Positions 10,388 through 19,782 of a DNA stretch of 64,000 nucleotides are shown piece after piece. The stretch comes from Halopseudomonas nanhaiensis (lineage in GTDB: Bacteria; Pseudomonadota; Gammaproteobacteria; Pseudomonadales; Pseudomonadaceae). Positions within the stretch are counted from its first letter, which is position 1. Every line of letters begins with the position of its first letter. The DNA lies in contig NZ_CP073751.1 of the NCBI RefSeq assembly GCF_020025155.1, positions 1,054,001-1,118,000 of the forward strand, written 5' to 3'. The position numbers and the translations under genes were made by a program. Below the pieces are notes generated by a model. It was not told the DNA's origin. It saw only the letters and a list, made by a program, of their open reading frames with translations, and did no database searches.

Positions 10388-10478
10388 CTCGGTCAATAAG
10401 TGTGAAAGATGGGAGAGTGGCAAGGTAATGCCGGGCTTTCTCGTTAATCCAGACGTACTTTGACATGGGGCAAGCAAA

Positions 10479-11477
10479 ATGGCAGTCAATAATAATCAGC
10501 CCGAACAGGTTCTCAGTGACGATGAAACGACTCTAGTCGAGCCTGAGGCCAGGGAAGTCGAAGAACTGAGTCTGGAGACGCCAACCGGGCGTCGCGCTGC
10601 GTCACCCCGGACGCATCGCCGCGAGAACTCCTTCGAATTTACCAAGCAGCTGGATGCCACGCAGCTGTATCTCAATGAAATCGGCTTTTCCCCCCTGTTG
10701 ACTCCCGAAGAAGAAGTGCACTTCGCCAGGCTTGCCCAGAAAGGTGATGCCGCGGGTCGCAAGCGGATGATCGAAAGCAACCTGCGCCTGGTGGTGAAGA
10801 TCGCCCGTCGTTACGTGAATCGCGGGCTGAGCCTGCTGGATCTTATCGAAGAGGGTAACCTTGGGCTGATTCGCGCGGTGGAGAAATTCGATCCGGAGCG
10901 CGGCTTCCGCTTTTCGACCTACGCCACCTGGTGGATCCGCCAGACCATCGAACGCGCGATCATGAACCAGACGCGCACGATTCGCCTGCCGATTCATGTC
11001 GTCAAGGAACTCAATGTCTATCTGCGTGCGGCGCGCGAGCTGACGCAGAAGCTCGATCATGAGCCCTCACCTGAAGAAATCGCCCACCTGCTCGACAAGC
11101 CCGTCGAAGACGTCAAGCGGATGCTGGGTCTCAACGAGCGAGTCGCCTCGGTCGATATGTCACTCGGGCCGGATTCTGACAAGACGCTGCTCGATACGCT
11201 CACCGATGAGCAGAACAACGATCCGTGCGAGCTGCTCCAGGGGGATGACCTCAACGCCAGCATCGATCAATGGCTCTCGGAGCTCACCGAGAAGCAACGT
11301 GAAGTGGTCGCCCGTCGATTCGGTCTGCGTGGCCACGAGAGCAGCACGCTGGAGGAGGTTGGCCGGGAGATCGGTCTGACCCGCGAGCGGGTTCGTCAGA
11401 TTCAGGTCGAAGCGCTGAAGCGTCTGCGTGACATCCTCGAGCAGCACGGTCTCACTGGCGAGTCATTGTTTCAGTAG
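10479..11477 (+). CDS. rpoS: RNA polymerase sigma factor RpoS
   Basis: RpoS directs stationary-phase and general stress transcription. The 332 residues show the sigma-70 layout: region 1.2 near [11 protein letters not shown], region 2 with [31 protein letters not shown] split over 2.3-2.4, region 3 ([10 protein letters not shown]), and the region 4.2 helix-turn-helix [19 protein letters not shown]. It follows nlpD by 176 bases, as in other pseudomonads. The ATG follows GGGGCAAGC. Downstream the usual Pseudomonas fdxA/rsmZ neighbourhood is replaced by an efflux operon on the other strand. Confidence 0.98.
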   Translation: MAVNNNQPEQVLSDDETTLVEPEAREVEELSLETPTGRRAASPRTHRRENSFEFTKQLDATQLYLNEIGFSPLLTPEEEVHFARLAQKGDAAGRKRMIESNLRLVVKIARRYVNRGLSLLDLIEEGNLGLIRAVEKFDPERGFRFSTYATWWIRQTIERAIMNQTRTIRLPIHVVKELNVYLRAARELTQKLDHEPSPEEIAHLLDKPVEDVKRMLGLNERVASVDMSLGPDSDKTLLDTLTDEQNNDPCELLQGDDLNASIDQWLSELTEKQREVVARRFGLRGHESSTLEEVGREIGLTRERVRQIQVEALKRLRDILEQHGLTGESLFQ

Positions 11478-11507
11478 ATACAGGTCAGCTGCCGCGCTGC
11501 CAGCACT

Positions 11508-11534
11508 CGACCGGCAGTGCGGTCGGTCCCTTTT
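11508..11534 (+). terminator. Weak terminator candidate after rpoS
   Basis: CGACCG and CGGTCG pair around a six-base loop, followed after five bases by TTTT. It lies 31 bases past the rpoS stop. The gap before the T-run makes it weak. Confidence 0.4.
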
Positions 11535-11656
11535 CGAATCCCTTCCTCTGTCATCCAGTGTTCTTGGCCGTTATCGGCGGCATAGGTCGACCGTCAAACG
11601 GCCATCGAAGCCCCTCAGATCCCGGGCAGCGTCCATGTCGCCCGATAGTCCTCGGT

Positions 11657-14600
11657 TCAGACCGGGGCTTCGATCGCCTGAGCCTTATGGTTTTCGGCGA
11701 AGACCAGATACACCGCCGGCAGCACGAACAGCGTGAACAGGGTGCCGATGGTCAGGCCCGCTGCAATCACTACACCGATGTCGAATCGGCTTACTGCGCC
11801 TGCGCCTTCCGCGAGCAGCAAGGGAATCATCGCAAACACCATGGCGGCAGTCGTCATGAGTACAGGCCGCAGACGGACGGCCGCCGATGCTTCGACTGCC
11901 TCGCGCTGTGACAGGCCTTCCTGACGCTGCAGCTGATTGGCGAATTCGACAATAAGAATGCCGTGCTTACTGATCAGGCCGATCAGCGTCACCAGCCCCA
12001 CCTGGGTATAGATGTTCATTGTCGAGATCCCGAGAAACAGCGGGATCAGCGCCCCACAGATCGAGAGCGGTACGGTGACCAGAATCACCAGCGGATCACG
12101 GAAGCTTTCAAACTGCGCTGCCAGCACCAGGTAGATCAGCGCCAGGGCAAGGCCGAAGGTGACGTACAGCGCGGCACCTTCCTGCTTGTACTGGCGCGCT
12201 GCGCCGGCGTAATCAAAGGTGAAACCCTGCGGCATCTCGGCGGCGGCGATCTCTTCCAGCGTCTGCAGCGCTTCGCCCATGCTCACCAGGGGTACGCCCT
12301 GAATACGCGCTGCGTTGAGTTGCTGGAACTGGTTGAGCTGGGTCGGCCGGGCGCGCTCGTCGAGTTCGATCAGCGTGCCCAGCGGCAGCATCTCGCCCGC
12401 TTCGTTGCGCACATAGTAGTGATTCAGCCAGCCGCTGTTGTCGCGATAGGCTCGCTCGACCTGGGCGATGACCTTGTAGCTGCGACCGCTGATGGAAAAA
12501 CGATTGATCTCGCCTTCACCCATCAGCGTCGAAAGCGTGCTGCCAATGTCGGCCATCGACACCCCCATCTGCGCGGCTTTCTCCCGCGAGATACGCACGG
12601 TGATTTCGGGCTTGTCGAACGCCAGGTCAATGGTGAGAAACGCGAACTTGCCGCTTTCCTGGGCACGGGCCTTGACCTGTTCGGTCACCTGCAACAGCGA
12701 TTCATAGTCGCCGGGACTGGTGATCACGAACTGCACCGGCAAACCGCCGCCGGTGCCCGGTAGCGAGGGCAGGTTGAAGCCGAAGATCTGCAGGCCCGAG
12801 ACCTTGTTCAGTTCTGCCTGGATGTCCGGCAACAGCTCCATCTGGGTCTTGTCTCGCTGCTCCCAGGGCTTGAGGAGAAATCCTCCGATACCGCTCTGAA
12901 CGCCGTCCGACCCATTGATCTGGAAGTGCGATTCGTACTCGTCGAACTGCTTGAGTACGCGTGTTACCTCATCGGTGTAATGGGTGAGATAGTCCAGGTT
13001 CGCCGTCTTCGGCGCGTTGGACATCATGAAGATGATGCTCTGGTCCTCTTCGGGTGCCAGCTCGCTGCGAGTGAACATCAGCAGCACCGGGATCAGTAAC
13101 AGCACCAGAACGCCGAAGGTCAGAGTGACCGCCTTGGTGTCCAGACTGCTGGAGAGCATCCGACGATAACGCGTTTGCAGGCGCTCGAAGATCACATCGA
13201 GCCTGTGCGCAAACCCGGACGGATTGGCCTCGTGGCGCAGCAGCTTGGAACACATCATCGGCGATAGCGTCAGGGCGACGATGCCGGAGATGATCACCGA
13301 GCCCGCCAGGGTGAAGGCAAACTCCCGGAACAACGCACCGGTCAGACCTTCCAGGAAGCCGATGGGCGCATAGACTGCTGCCAGCGTGATGGTCATGGCG
13401 ACAACCGGCATGGCGATCTCGCGCGCACCGATGATTGCCGCGTCGAACGGTGTTTTGCCTTCCTCGATATGACGGTGGATGTTCTCCACTACCACGATGG
13501 CGTCATCGACTACCAACCCGATAGCCAGCACCAGTGCCAGCAGTGTCAGCAGGTTGATCGAGTAGCCCATCAGCTGCATGAAGAACAGCACGCCGATCAT
13601 CGACAGCGGAATGGTGACGACCGGAATGATCACCGAGCGCATCGAACCGAGGAACAGGAATACCACGATGATGACGATGATCACCGCTTCGCCCAGTGTC
13701 TTGATCACCTCATCGATGGATTCCTCGATAAACTGGGTGGCATCGTAGGCGATCGAGCCCTTGAGCTCGGGAGGCAGTTGCGCTTCGATCTCCGGCATTG
13801 CTGCGCGGACTTCCTTGATCACGTCGAGCGGGTTCGCCAGCGGCGTTCCCTGGATACCGATATATACCGAGGGAATGCCGTCGAAAAAGCTGATCGAGTC
13901 GTAGCTTTCGGCGCCAAGTTCCACGCGCGCCACGTCGCGCACGAGGACCCGGGTCTCACCATCTATTTTCACCGGGATCGCCGCGAAGGCCTCCGGGTCC
14001 TCGAGATCGGTCATCGCGTTGACGCTGGTAACCACGTACTCGCCCTTGGTCTCGCCGGCCGCAGAGAGATAGTTGTAGGCGCGGATTGCCTGGTTCACAT
14101 CGTCTGCAGTGACGCCGTAGGCGCCCATGCGGACCGGATCGAGCCACAGGCGCATGGCGAAGGTCTGGCGGCCGAGAATTTCCGCCTCGGCTATGCCGGG
14201 CAGAGTGGCGAGGCGTGGCTGGACGATCCGCGTCAGATAGTCGGTTATCTGCGGATTGTTCATCGTCTCGCTGTAAAAGCTGATGTACATCAGCGCGGTG
14301 GAGTCTGCCGCCTGCCGACTGATGACCGGTTCCTGCGCCTGCGGTGGGAGCTGGTTCCGCACTTCGGCGGTCTTGGACATGATGTCGGTGAACAGCCGAT
14401 CGGTGTCGGTGCCCAGGCGCGCGTAGACCTGAATGACCGAGAAATTCTGGCGGCTTACCGAGTTGATGTAGTCGACGCCTTCGGCGCTGGCCAGGCTCTG
14501 CTGGATCGGCTGGGTGATATACCCCTGAATGACCTCGGCGTTGGCCCCCGGATAGGCGGTCGTCACGGTAACCAGCGCGTTCTCCATTTGCGGGTACTGG

Positions 14601-14704
14601 CGGATGGTGAGGTTGCTGAAGGCCTGCAGGCCAAGCAGCACGATCAGCAGACTGACGACGGTAGCGAGTACCGGCCTGCGGATGAACGGATCTGTGAATG
14701 CCAT
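11657..14704 (-). CDS. RND multidrug efflux permease, MexI-like
   Basis: This is the inner-membrane proton/drug antiporter of a tripartite pump. The 1015 residues match the HAE1 family. It starts MAFTDPFIRRPVLATVVSLL (membrane helix 1). The proton-relay aspartate pair is in VLAIGLVVDDAIVVVENIH, and FREFAFTLAGSVIISGIVALTLSP is another family signature. The two-fold repeat with large periplasmic loops is present. Sequence resembles Pseudomonas MexI more than MexB. The membrane-fusion partner ends 12 bases upstream, so the two form an operon, but no outer-membrane channel gene follows, so a channel must come from elsewhere. Substrates cannot be told from sequence. Confidence 0.93.
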   Translation of the reverse strand: MAFTDPFIRRPVLATVVSLLIVLLGLQAFSNLTIRQYPQMENALVTVTTAYPGANAEVIQGYITQPIQQSLASAEGVDYINSVSRQNFSVIQVYARLGTDTDRLFTDIMSKTAEVRNQLPPQAQEPVISRQAADSTALMYISFYSETMNNPQITDYLTRIVQPRLATLPGIAEAEILGRQTFAMRLWLDPVRMGAYGVTADDVNQAIRAYNYLSAAGETKGEYVVTSVNAMTDLEDPEAFAAIPVKIDGETRVLVRDVARVELGAESYDSISFFDGIPSVYIGIQGTPLANPLDVIKEVRAAMPEIEAQLPPELKGSIAYDATQFIEESIDEVIKTLGEAVIIVIIVVFLFLGSMRSVIIPVVTIPLSMIGVLFFMQLMGYSINLLTLLALVLAIGLVVDDAIVVVENIHRHIEEGKTPFDAAIIGAREIAMPVVAMTITLAAVYAPIGFLEGLTGALFREFAFTLAGSVIISGIVALTLSPMMCSKLLRHEANPSGFAHRLDVIFERLQTRYRRMLSSSLDTKAVTLTFGVLVLLLIPVLLMFTRSELAPEEDQSIIFMMSNAPKTANLDYLTHYTDEVTRVLKQFDEYESHFQINGSDGVQSGIGGFLLKPWEQRDKTQMELLPDIQAELNKVSGLQIFGFNLPSLPGTGGGLPVQFVITSPGDYESLLQVTEQVKARAQESGKFAFLTIDLAFDKPEITVRISREKAAQMGVSMADIGSTLSTLMGEGEINRFSISGRSYKVIAQVERAYRDNSGWLNHYYVRNEAGEMLPLGTLIELDERARPTQLNQFQQLNAARIQGVPLVSMGEALQTLEEIAAAEMPQGFTFDYAGAARQYKQEGAALYVTFGLALALIYLVLAAQFESFRDPLVILVTVPLSICGALIPLFLGISTMNIYTQVGLVTLIGLISKHGILIVEFANQLQRQEGLSQREAVEASAAVRLRPVLMTTAAMVFAMIPLLLAEGAGAVSRFDIGVVIAAGLTIGTLFTLFVLPAVYLVFAENHKAQAIEAPV

Positions 14705-14716
14705 GGGCGGGTCGCC

Positions 14717-15832
14717 TTACAGGGGGTTGCTGTTGTCGATGGCGACGCGTGCGCCGTTATCCAGCTTGAGCTGGCCCGATGTGACCACCTGTTCGCCTGC
14801 CTGCAGACCTTTCAACACGACCACCTGTCCGTCACGCCGCTGGCCGGTTTCGACGAAACGGCGTTGCACTTCCAGAACCGGCTCGCCGCTCTGATCGGCA
14901 ACGGCTTCGCCGTTTTCGTCACGCCGCGGCGTGATGACATAGACGGAGTTGCCGTACAGCGTGAACGTCATCGCTGTCTCCGGGACCACCACCTGTTCGG
15001 TATCGCCCGGCAGCACCAGCTCCAGCTCGGCGAACATGCCAGGCAGGAGCTTCTCGTCCGGGTTCGCCACGCTGGCGCGGATTTGCAGGTTACGCGAGGT
15101 CGCTTCCACCTTGGGGTTGATGGCCGCTACGGTCGCTTCGAAGACCTCGCCCGGGAAGGCCCCGACCTTGACCCGCACGGTCTGCCCAACCGCCAGTTGC
15201 GGGTAATACTGCTCGGGCATGAAGAAGTCGACGAACAGCCGCTCCAGATTCTGCAGCGTGGCGATGTTGGCACCGGGCGAGAGGTAGTCGCCGGGATCGA
15301 CCCGGCTGATGCCGATGCGCCCGCTGAACGGCGCGCGGATACGTTTTTTCGCCAGCGTCGCGCGCAACTCGTCGGCCCGCGCTGTGGCCTGACGCAGAGA
15401 AGACCGCGCCTGATCGAACTGGCTCTGCGAAATGCTCTGACGCTGCAGCAGGTTCTGTTGTCGCTTGAACTCGACGCCGGCGAGCTCGGCCTGGGCTTCG
15501 GCGGTTGCCAGGCCGGCCTCCTCGACGTCGCCGCTCATGCGCACCAGATCCTGCCCGGCTTCGACCATCTGTCCGGACTCGAACAGCACCTCGGATACCA
15601 CCCCGCTGACCTCGGCGGTCAGTTCGACGCCTAGCGCAGCAGTCAGCGTGCCGATCGCCGGCAGGCGCGTCTGCCACTGCAGCTGCTCGGCCGGGGCGGC
15701 GCCCACGTGGATCGGCGGCTTGGGTGCGGTGAACTGGGCAATCTGCGAGCGGATCGAGAGCGCCTTGTAGACGCCCAACCCGGCAACCACAACCACGAAC
15801 AGAACGATGAGGATAACCAGGCGACGCAGCAT
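14717..15832 (-). CDS. RND efflux membrane-fusion protein
   Basis: This periplasmic adaptor links the permease encoded 12 bases downstream to an outer-membrane channel. From the ATG at 15832 it has 371 residues: one N-terminal membrane anchor (LRRLVILIVLFVVVVAGLGV), a lipoyl/barrel-sandwich region split around an alpha-helical hairpin (about residues 60-190, with IRAPFSGRIGISRVDPGDYL as the second half), a beta-barrel, and a membrane-proximal domain. AAGGAC precedes the ATG; an in-frame extension upstream of 36 residues is not signal-like and was dropped. A duplicated GTATTATCCA motif lies 42-72 bases upstream. Confidence 0.92.
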   Translation of the reverse strand: MLRRLVILIVLFVVVVAGLGVYKALSIRSQIAQFTAPKPPIHVGAAPAEQLQWQTRLPAIGTLTAALGVELTAEVSGVVSEVLFESGQMVEAGQDLVRMSGDVEEAGLATAEAQAELAGVEFKRQQNLLQRQSISQSQFDQARSSLRQATARADELRATLAKKRIRAPFSGRIGISRVDPGDYLSPGANIATLQNLERLFVDFFMPEQYYPQLAVGQTVRVKVGAFPGEVFEATVAAINPKVEATSRNLQIRASVANPDEKLLPGMFAELELVLPGDTEQVVVPETAMTFTLYGNSVYVITPRRDENGEAVADQSGEPVLEVQRRFVETGQRRDGQVVVLKGLQAGEQVVTSGQLKLDNGARVAIDNSNPL

Positions 15833-15873
15833 GAATAGGTCCTTCTGAAAGCGTGGCGAGCGAGGAGAGCGAC

Positions 15874-15904
15874 GTATTATCCACGTCCGGCTGGGTATTA
15901 TCCA
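15874..15904. repeat. Direct repeat GTATTATCCA x2, upstream of efflux operon
   Basis: Two exact copies of GTATTATCCA start 21 bases apart (15874 and 15895), on the same face of the helix about two turns apart. They lie just before the leftward efflux operon. On that strand each reads TGGATAATAC, so they could be regulator half-sites or tandem -10-like elements. Confidence 0.5.
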
Positions 15905-16027
15905 ACGACGTTGTGGCAACTGTGCGTTGCATAAGCGCAATTGTATGAAAAAGGCGAATATAACCAGGGATAGCGGCCTTTTGCCGTCAAGATCGCCACA
16001 TGATGACCGGGGTGCGGCCCGATTCCG

Positions 16028-18112
16028 TCAACGGCTTGGCGTGCCTTCAGGAGTGTGGTGATACTCGAAATCGCGTACCCAGTCCATCAGCGCGGCGGCG
16101 GGCAGGGGTTTGCTGTAGAAATAGCCCTGACCCTCGTTGCAGCCCTGGGCAATGATGTAGGCTTCCTGCGCTGCGGTTTCAACACCTTCGGCGATGACCT
16201 CCATATTCAGGCTGCGGCCAAGCTGAATGATCGCGCGCACGATGGTTGCATCATCCTCGTCCAGCAGCACGTCCTGAACGAAACTCTTGTCGACCTTGAT
16301 CTTGTCCAACGGCAGGCCGCGCAGGTAGCTGAGCGAGGAGTAGCCAGTACCGAAATCGTCGATGGCAATCAGCACGCCTGCCTTCTTCAGACTGTTGAGG
16401 TGGTTCGCCGCGGCCGAGATATCTTCCATCAGGCCTGTTTCGGTCACCTCCAGCTCGAGGCTGTTCGGTGGCAGCGCGTAGCGCTGCATGAGATTGGTCA
16501 CTACCCGGGCCAGTTCACTGTGATGCAGCTGCACGGTGGACAGATTGACCGCCATGCGCAGATGCGGATAGCCCGCGGTGTGCCAGGTGCGCAGCTGCTG
16601 GCAGGCCCGGTCGAGCACCCACTCGCCGATGGCAATGATCGAGCCGTTCTGCTCGGCCAACGGAATGAACAAATCCGGGGGAACCAGTCCTCGCTCAGCG
16701 TGCTCCCAACGCAGCAGCGCCTCGACGCCCACCACCTTGTGGCTGCGCAGGCAGATCTGCGGTTGGTAGACCAGGTGAAACTCGTTGCGTGACAGCGCAC
16801 CGCGCAGATCCTTCTCCAGTTCGCGGCGAATGCGCATCTCGCTGTCCAGGCTGGCGATGTAGAACTGATAGCGGTTTCTCGAGCGCGCCTTGGCGAGCAT
16901 CATCGTTTGCTCGGCTTTCTGCAGGAGCTTTTCCGCATCGTCACCATCATCGGGGAACAGCGTGATGCCGATGGTCGCGCGCAGACCGACGCGATGCTCA
17001 CCGATCTCGAATGGCTCGCTCAGATCGTCCAGTACGGTTTGTGCCAGTTCCGCTGCCTCGTACGGCTCGCTGATGCCGGTCTGGACCAGCGCAAACTGGT
17101 CCCCGCCGAGCCGGGCCAGACAGCCCAGACGGGCGCTGCTGACTCGCAGCCGATCCGCAACCGCCACCAGCAGCGCATCACCGGACTGGTAGGTGAACTG
17201 CTCATTGACCTCCTTGAAATCATCCAGGCCGCAGCACAGCACCGCCACGCCTCGATGACGTCGGCCGGCATCCGCCAGAACGCGTCCCAGTTGCTCCTGC
17301 AGCATGCTGCGGTTGGGCAGTCCGGTGAGATGGTCGTGCTGGGCCATGTGCAGCAGATTTGCCTCCGCCTCGCGGCGACGGGTGCTGTTGCGCTCGATCG
17401 AGTCGAGCAACTGGTTGGCCTTGGTGATCCAGATACCCAGTTCATTCTTTTCCTGACCCGGGAGCATCGGGATCGGCGCTCTGCCAGGCTGGTCAGGGTT
17501 GATCTGGGCAATGTGTTCGATGATGCGGGCCAGCGGCTTCGTCAGCAGCACGTGGTAGATCAGATAGAGTACGAACGCCATGGCCATGGCACGGAAGATG
17601 CCCGAAATGACGATGATCAGCGATCGCTGAAGGAATTCACTGCCATAGGGCGCGGTGTCCAGAATCAACTCCAGATCACCGTAGTATTCGCTGTAGGGTG
17701 GGCGGCCGTGCAGTGCTATGCCGTAGGCCTGCTCGACGCCGAACAGCCAGTCCGTGATGTCACGAAAGGGCGTGTCCATAGGGTCGCGAACCCGGCTGGC
17801 CAGCGGCGCTTCGTCTGGATGACCGATCGATGCGAAGCGTACCGCACGGTGCTCGAAAAGCCCTTCCACTACCTGCAGTGCCATTTCCCGGTCGAGACTG
17901 TACACCGCCTGGGTGGCTGGATCGCGCGCCATCGCCAGGATCTGCTCGGCAGTACTGTCGATAAGCTCCCGTTCCTTGCGCAGATCGTAAAGGATCTGCC
18001 CAAAGCTGAGTATCAGTCCCACCACCAGTGCCCACAGCAATACGAGTTGCAGCAACTTGATGGACAGGCTGTGCCGGCGCTCGAGTTTCAAGGTCTTGTT
18101 ATTTCCGTGCAT
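16028..18112 (-). CDS. bifA: Cyclic-di-GMP phosphodiesterase BifA (GGDQF-EAL)
   Basis: BifA degrades c-di-GMP and so lowers biofilm formation and favours swarming in P. aeruginosa. The 694 residues show membrane helices near 22-41 and 165-188 around a periplasmic domain, a GGDEF domain whose signature is GGDQF (336-340), and an EAL domain starting near 440. EAL (464-466), DDFGTGYSS and AEGVE are intact, so the phosphodiesterase should be active while the cyclase site is degenerate. GGDQF is diagnostic of BifA. The sodB-argO-argP neighbours match the P. aeruginosa bifA locus. A near-consensus Anr box with a -10 (TACATT) at matching distance lies upstream. Confidence 0.95.
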   Translation of the reverse strand: MHGNNKTLKLERRHSLSIKLLQLVLLWALVVGLILSFGQILYDLRKERELIDSTAEQILAMARDPATQAVYSLDREMALQVVEGLFEHRAVRFASIGHPDEAPLASRVRDPMDTPFRDITDWLFGVEQAYGIALHGRPPYSEYYGDLELILDTAPYGSEFLQRSLIIVISGIFRAMAMAFVLYLIYHVLLTKPLARIIEHIAQINPDQPGRAPIPMLPGQEKNELGIWITKANQLLDSIERNSTRRREAEANLLHMAQHDHLTGLPNRSMLQEQLGRVLADAGRRHRGVAVLCCGLDDFKEVNEQFTYQSGDALLVAVADRLRVSSARLGCLARLGGDQFALVQTGISEPYEAAELAQTVLDDLSEPFEIGEHRVGLRATIGITLFPDDGDDAEKLLQKAEQTMMLAKARSRNRYQFYIASLDSEMRIRRELEKDLRGALSRNEFHLVYQPQICLRSHKVVGVEALLRWEHAERGLVPPDLFIPLAEQNGSIIAIGEWVLDRACQQLRTWHTAGYPHLRMAVNLSTVQLHHSELARVVTNLMQRYALPPNSLELEVTETGLMEDISAAANHLNSLKKAGVLIAIDDFGTGYSSLSYLRGLPLDKIKVDKSFVQDVLLDEDDATIVRAIIQLGRSLNMEVIAEGVETAAQEAYIIAQGCNEGQGYFYSKPLPAAALMDWVRDFEYHHTPEGTPSR

Positions 18113-18198
18113 CGGTTAGGCCCGAATCATCATGCAGGCTCTTCAGCATGTCCTGCAATACCTAAACGCAATGTACCGTCGGCGGGGGCGGGCAAATG

Positions 18199-18212
18199 TT
18201 GACTGAAATCAA
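18199..18212 (-). promoter_or_regulatory. Anr/FNR-type box upstream of bifA
   Basis: TTGACTGAAATCAA matches TTGAT-N4-ATCAA at 9 of 10 positions. On the bifA strand, TACATT (18175-18170) lies 33 bases downstream centre to centre, as expected for an activator bound near -41.5. The predicted start is about 50 bases before the bifA ATG. Confidence 0.6.
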
Positions 18213-18242
18213 TATGAAATCATTGTGATATGACACAAACGA

Positions 18243-18266
18243 AACACCCCGCCTGGGCGGGGTGTT
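18243..18266 (-). terminator. Intrinsic terminator of sodB
   Basis: An 11-bp perfect stem (AACACCCCGCC with GGCGGGGTGTT) has a minimal loop and is followed on the minus strand by TCGTTTG. It sits 17 bases past the sodB stop. Confidence 0.85.
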
Positions 18267-18282
18267 CGTCAACCTGGAGGGA

Positions 18283-18867
18283 TCAGGCCGCTGCGTAGTT
18301 CTTCGCAACGAAGTCCCAGTTGACCAGGTTCCAGAACGCTTCGACGAATTTCGGCCGCGCGTTGCGGTAGTCGATGTAGTAGGCATGTTCCCACACATCG
18401 CAGGTCAGCAATGGAGCGTCGCCATCGGTCATCGGGTTACCGGCGCCGCCCTTGCTGACGATCGCCAGCGAGCCGTCCGACTTCTTGACCAGCCAGCCCC
18501 AGCCGGAGCCGAAGGTAGCGATGGACGTCTTGCTGAACTCTTCCTTGAACTTGTCGAAGGAGCCGAAAGCCTTGTTGATGGCTTCAGCCAGCTCGCCCGT
18601 GGGTTCGCCGCCGCCGTTCGGGCTCAGGCAGTTCCAGAAGAAGGTGTGGTTCCACACCTGGGCTGCGTTATTGAAGACGCCGCCGCTGGAAGTCTTGATG
18701 ATGGTTTCCAGATCCTTGCCTTCGAACTCGGTGCCCGGGACCAGGTTGTTCAGATTGACCACATAGGTATTGTGGTGCTTGTCGTGATGGTACTCGAGCG
18801 TCTCGGCAGACATATGCGGCTCGAGAGCGTTCTTCTCGTACGGAAGTGGGGGTAGTTCAAAAGCCAT
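18283..18867 (-). CDS. sodB: Superoxide dismutase [Fe]
   Basis: This cytoplasmic enzyme dismutes superoxide. The 194 residues are standard length. Metal ligands are His27 (EYHHDKHH), the His in WNHTFFW, and Asp and His in DVWEHAYYIDY. The glutamine in NNAAQVWNHTFFW, just before the second ligand, is the second-shell residue typical of iron rather than manganese enzymes. A GGAGAG ribosome binding site precedes the ATG. The 208-base gap upstream carries no gene; I see no convincing Fur box in it. Confidence 0.97.
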   Translation of the reverse strand: MAFELPPLPYEKNALEPHMSAETLEYHHDKHHNTYVVNLNNLVPGTEFEGKDLETIIKTSSGGVFNNAAQVWNHTFFWNCLSPNGGGEPTGELAEAINKAFGSFDKFKEEFSKTSIATFGSGWGWLVKKSDGSLAIVSKGGAGNPMTDGDAPLLTCDVWEHAYYIDYRNARPKFVEAFWNLVNWDFVAKNYAAA

Positions 18868-19075
18868 GGTTTCTCTCCATCTTCAGGTATCAGGGTTCAG
18901 AAACGGAATCTTTCGAAGTATTAACTCCGCGTTCGACTGGCAGGCTTCACGGATGTATCCGTGCACCTGACGCCTCTTTTACCTCAGGGCGCTGCCCGTC
19001 TATCGTTTGGCAAGGCGAGAGCATAGCATCTGCACCGTGGGCTATCCACGCACCATAAGTGTGGTTATGCCCCGC

Positions 19076-19690
19076 TCAGGTGCTCAGGGCGGGCCTGGCG
19101 AGCATCCAGGCGACGCTCAGCATCATCAGCGCCACGCCCACATCGATCAGCCGCCAGGTCAATGGTCTGGCCAGCAGGGGAGCGAGTCTCGCGGCACCGA
19201 TGGCAAGCAGGCCGAACCAGAGGATCGATGCGCTGACCGCGCCCAGTGCGAAGATGCCCGGGGTCGGTTGCTGCGCGCCGATGGAGCCGACCAGCACGAC
19301 GGTGTCAATGTAAACGTGGGGATTGAGTAGCGTCACCGCCAGCGTAGTCAGCAGCACACTGCCCAGCGGACGGCGCGGCGCATCGACCGCGCGCAATCCG
19401 CCACTGCCGGCAGCACGGCGCAGAGCAAGTACAGCGTAGCCGACCAGAAAGGCCACGCCGCCCCAGCGAGCTACGTCCAATGCCAGTGGATACATCTGCA
19501 GCAGGCTGGCCAGCCCGAACACACCTGCAGCGATGAGCAAGGCGTCGCAGGTCATGCATACCAGCGCAACAGCTACGTGATGTTCACGGCGTAACCCCTG
19601 GGCCAGCACGAAGGCATTCTGTGCGCCAATCGCAATGATCAGACTGGCGCCGACAAATAGTCCGTTGGTGAAACTGCCGAAGCCCGGCAT
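19076..19690 (-). CDS. argO: LysE/ArgO-family amino-acid exporter
   Basis: The product has 204 residues with about six membrane helices, opening MPGFGSFTNGLFVGASLIIAIGAQNAFVL, in which GAQNAFVL is the LysE/ArgO signature. Family members export arginine or lysine. The LysR-type regulator next door is divergently transcribed across 92 bases and belongs to the ArgP group that activates argO in E. coli, so arginine export under ArgP control is the likely arrangement. This is inference from context plus family. Confidence 0.88.
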   Translation of the reverse strand: MPGFGSFTNGLFVGASLIIAIGAQNAFVLAQGLRREHHVAVALVCMTCDALLIAAGVFGLASLLQMYPLALDVARWGGVAFLVGYAVLALRRAAGSGGLRAVDAPRRPLGSVLLTTLAVTLLNPHVYIDTVVLVGSIGAQQPTPGIFALGAVSASILWFGLLAIGAARLAPLLARPLTWRLIDVGVALMMLSVAWMLARPALST

Positions 19691-19782
19691 GAGTGCTGCT
19701 CCTGTTGGTGACCGGGTCGTATTGTCGCTACGGCGGGTGTATAAGAAAAGCGAATACTATGAATGACCCATTAGGAAAATAG

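Noticed and set aside
11478-11656. rsmZ small RNA after rpoS
   Set aside because: Its usual location was inspected on both strands; there is no series of GGA-loop hairpins. A covariance search would settle it.
13469-15634. A 721-codon open frame opposite the efflux genes
   Set aside because: It is antisense to two full-length, motif-complete pump genes. The His/Arg/Asp-rich composition is typical of GC-rich shadow frames, and there is no start signal.
16028-18112. BifA as a dual cyclase/phosphodiesterase
   Set aside because: The cyclase signature is GGDQF, lacking the catalytic acidic residue, while the EAL site is intact.
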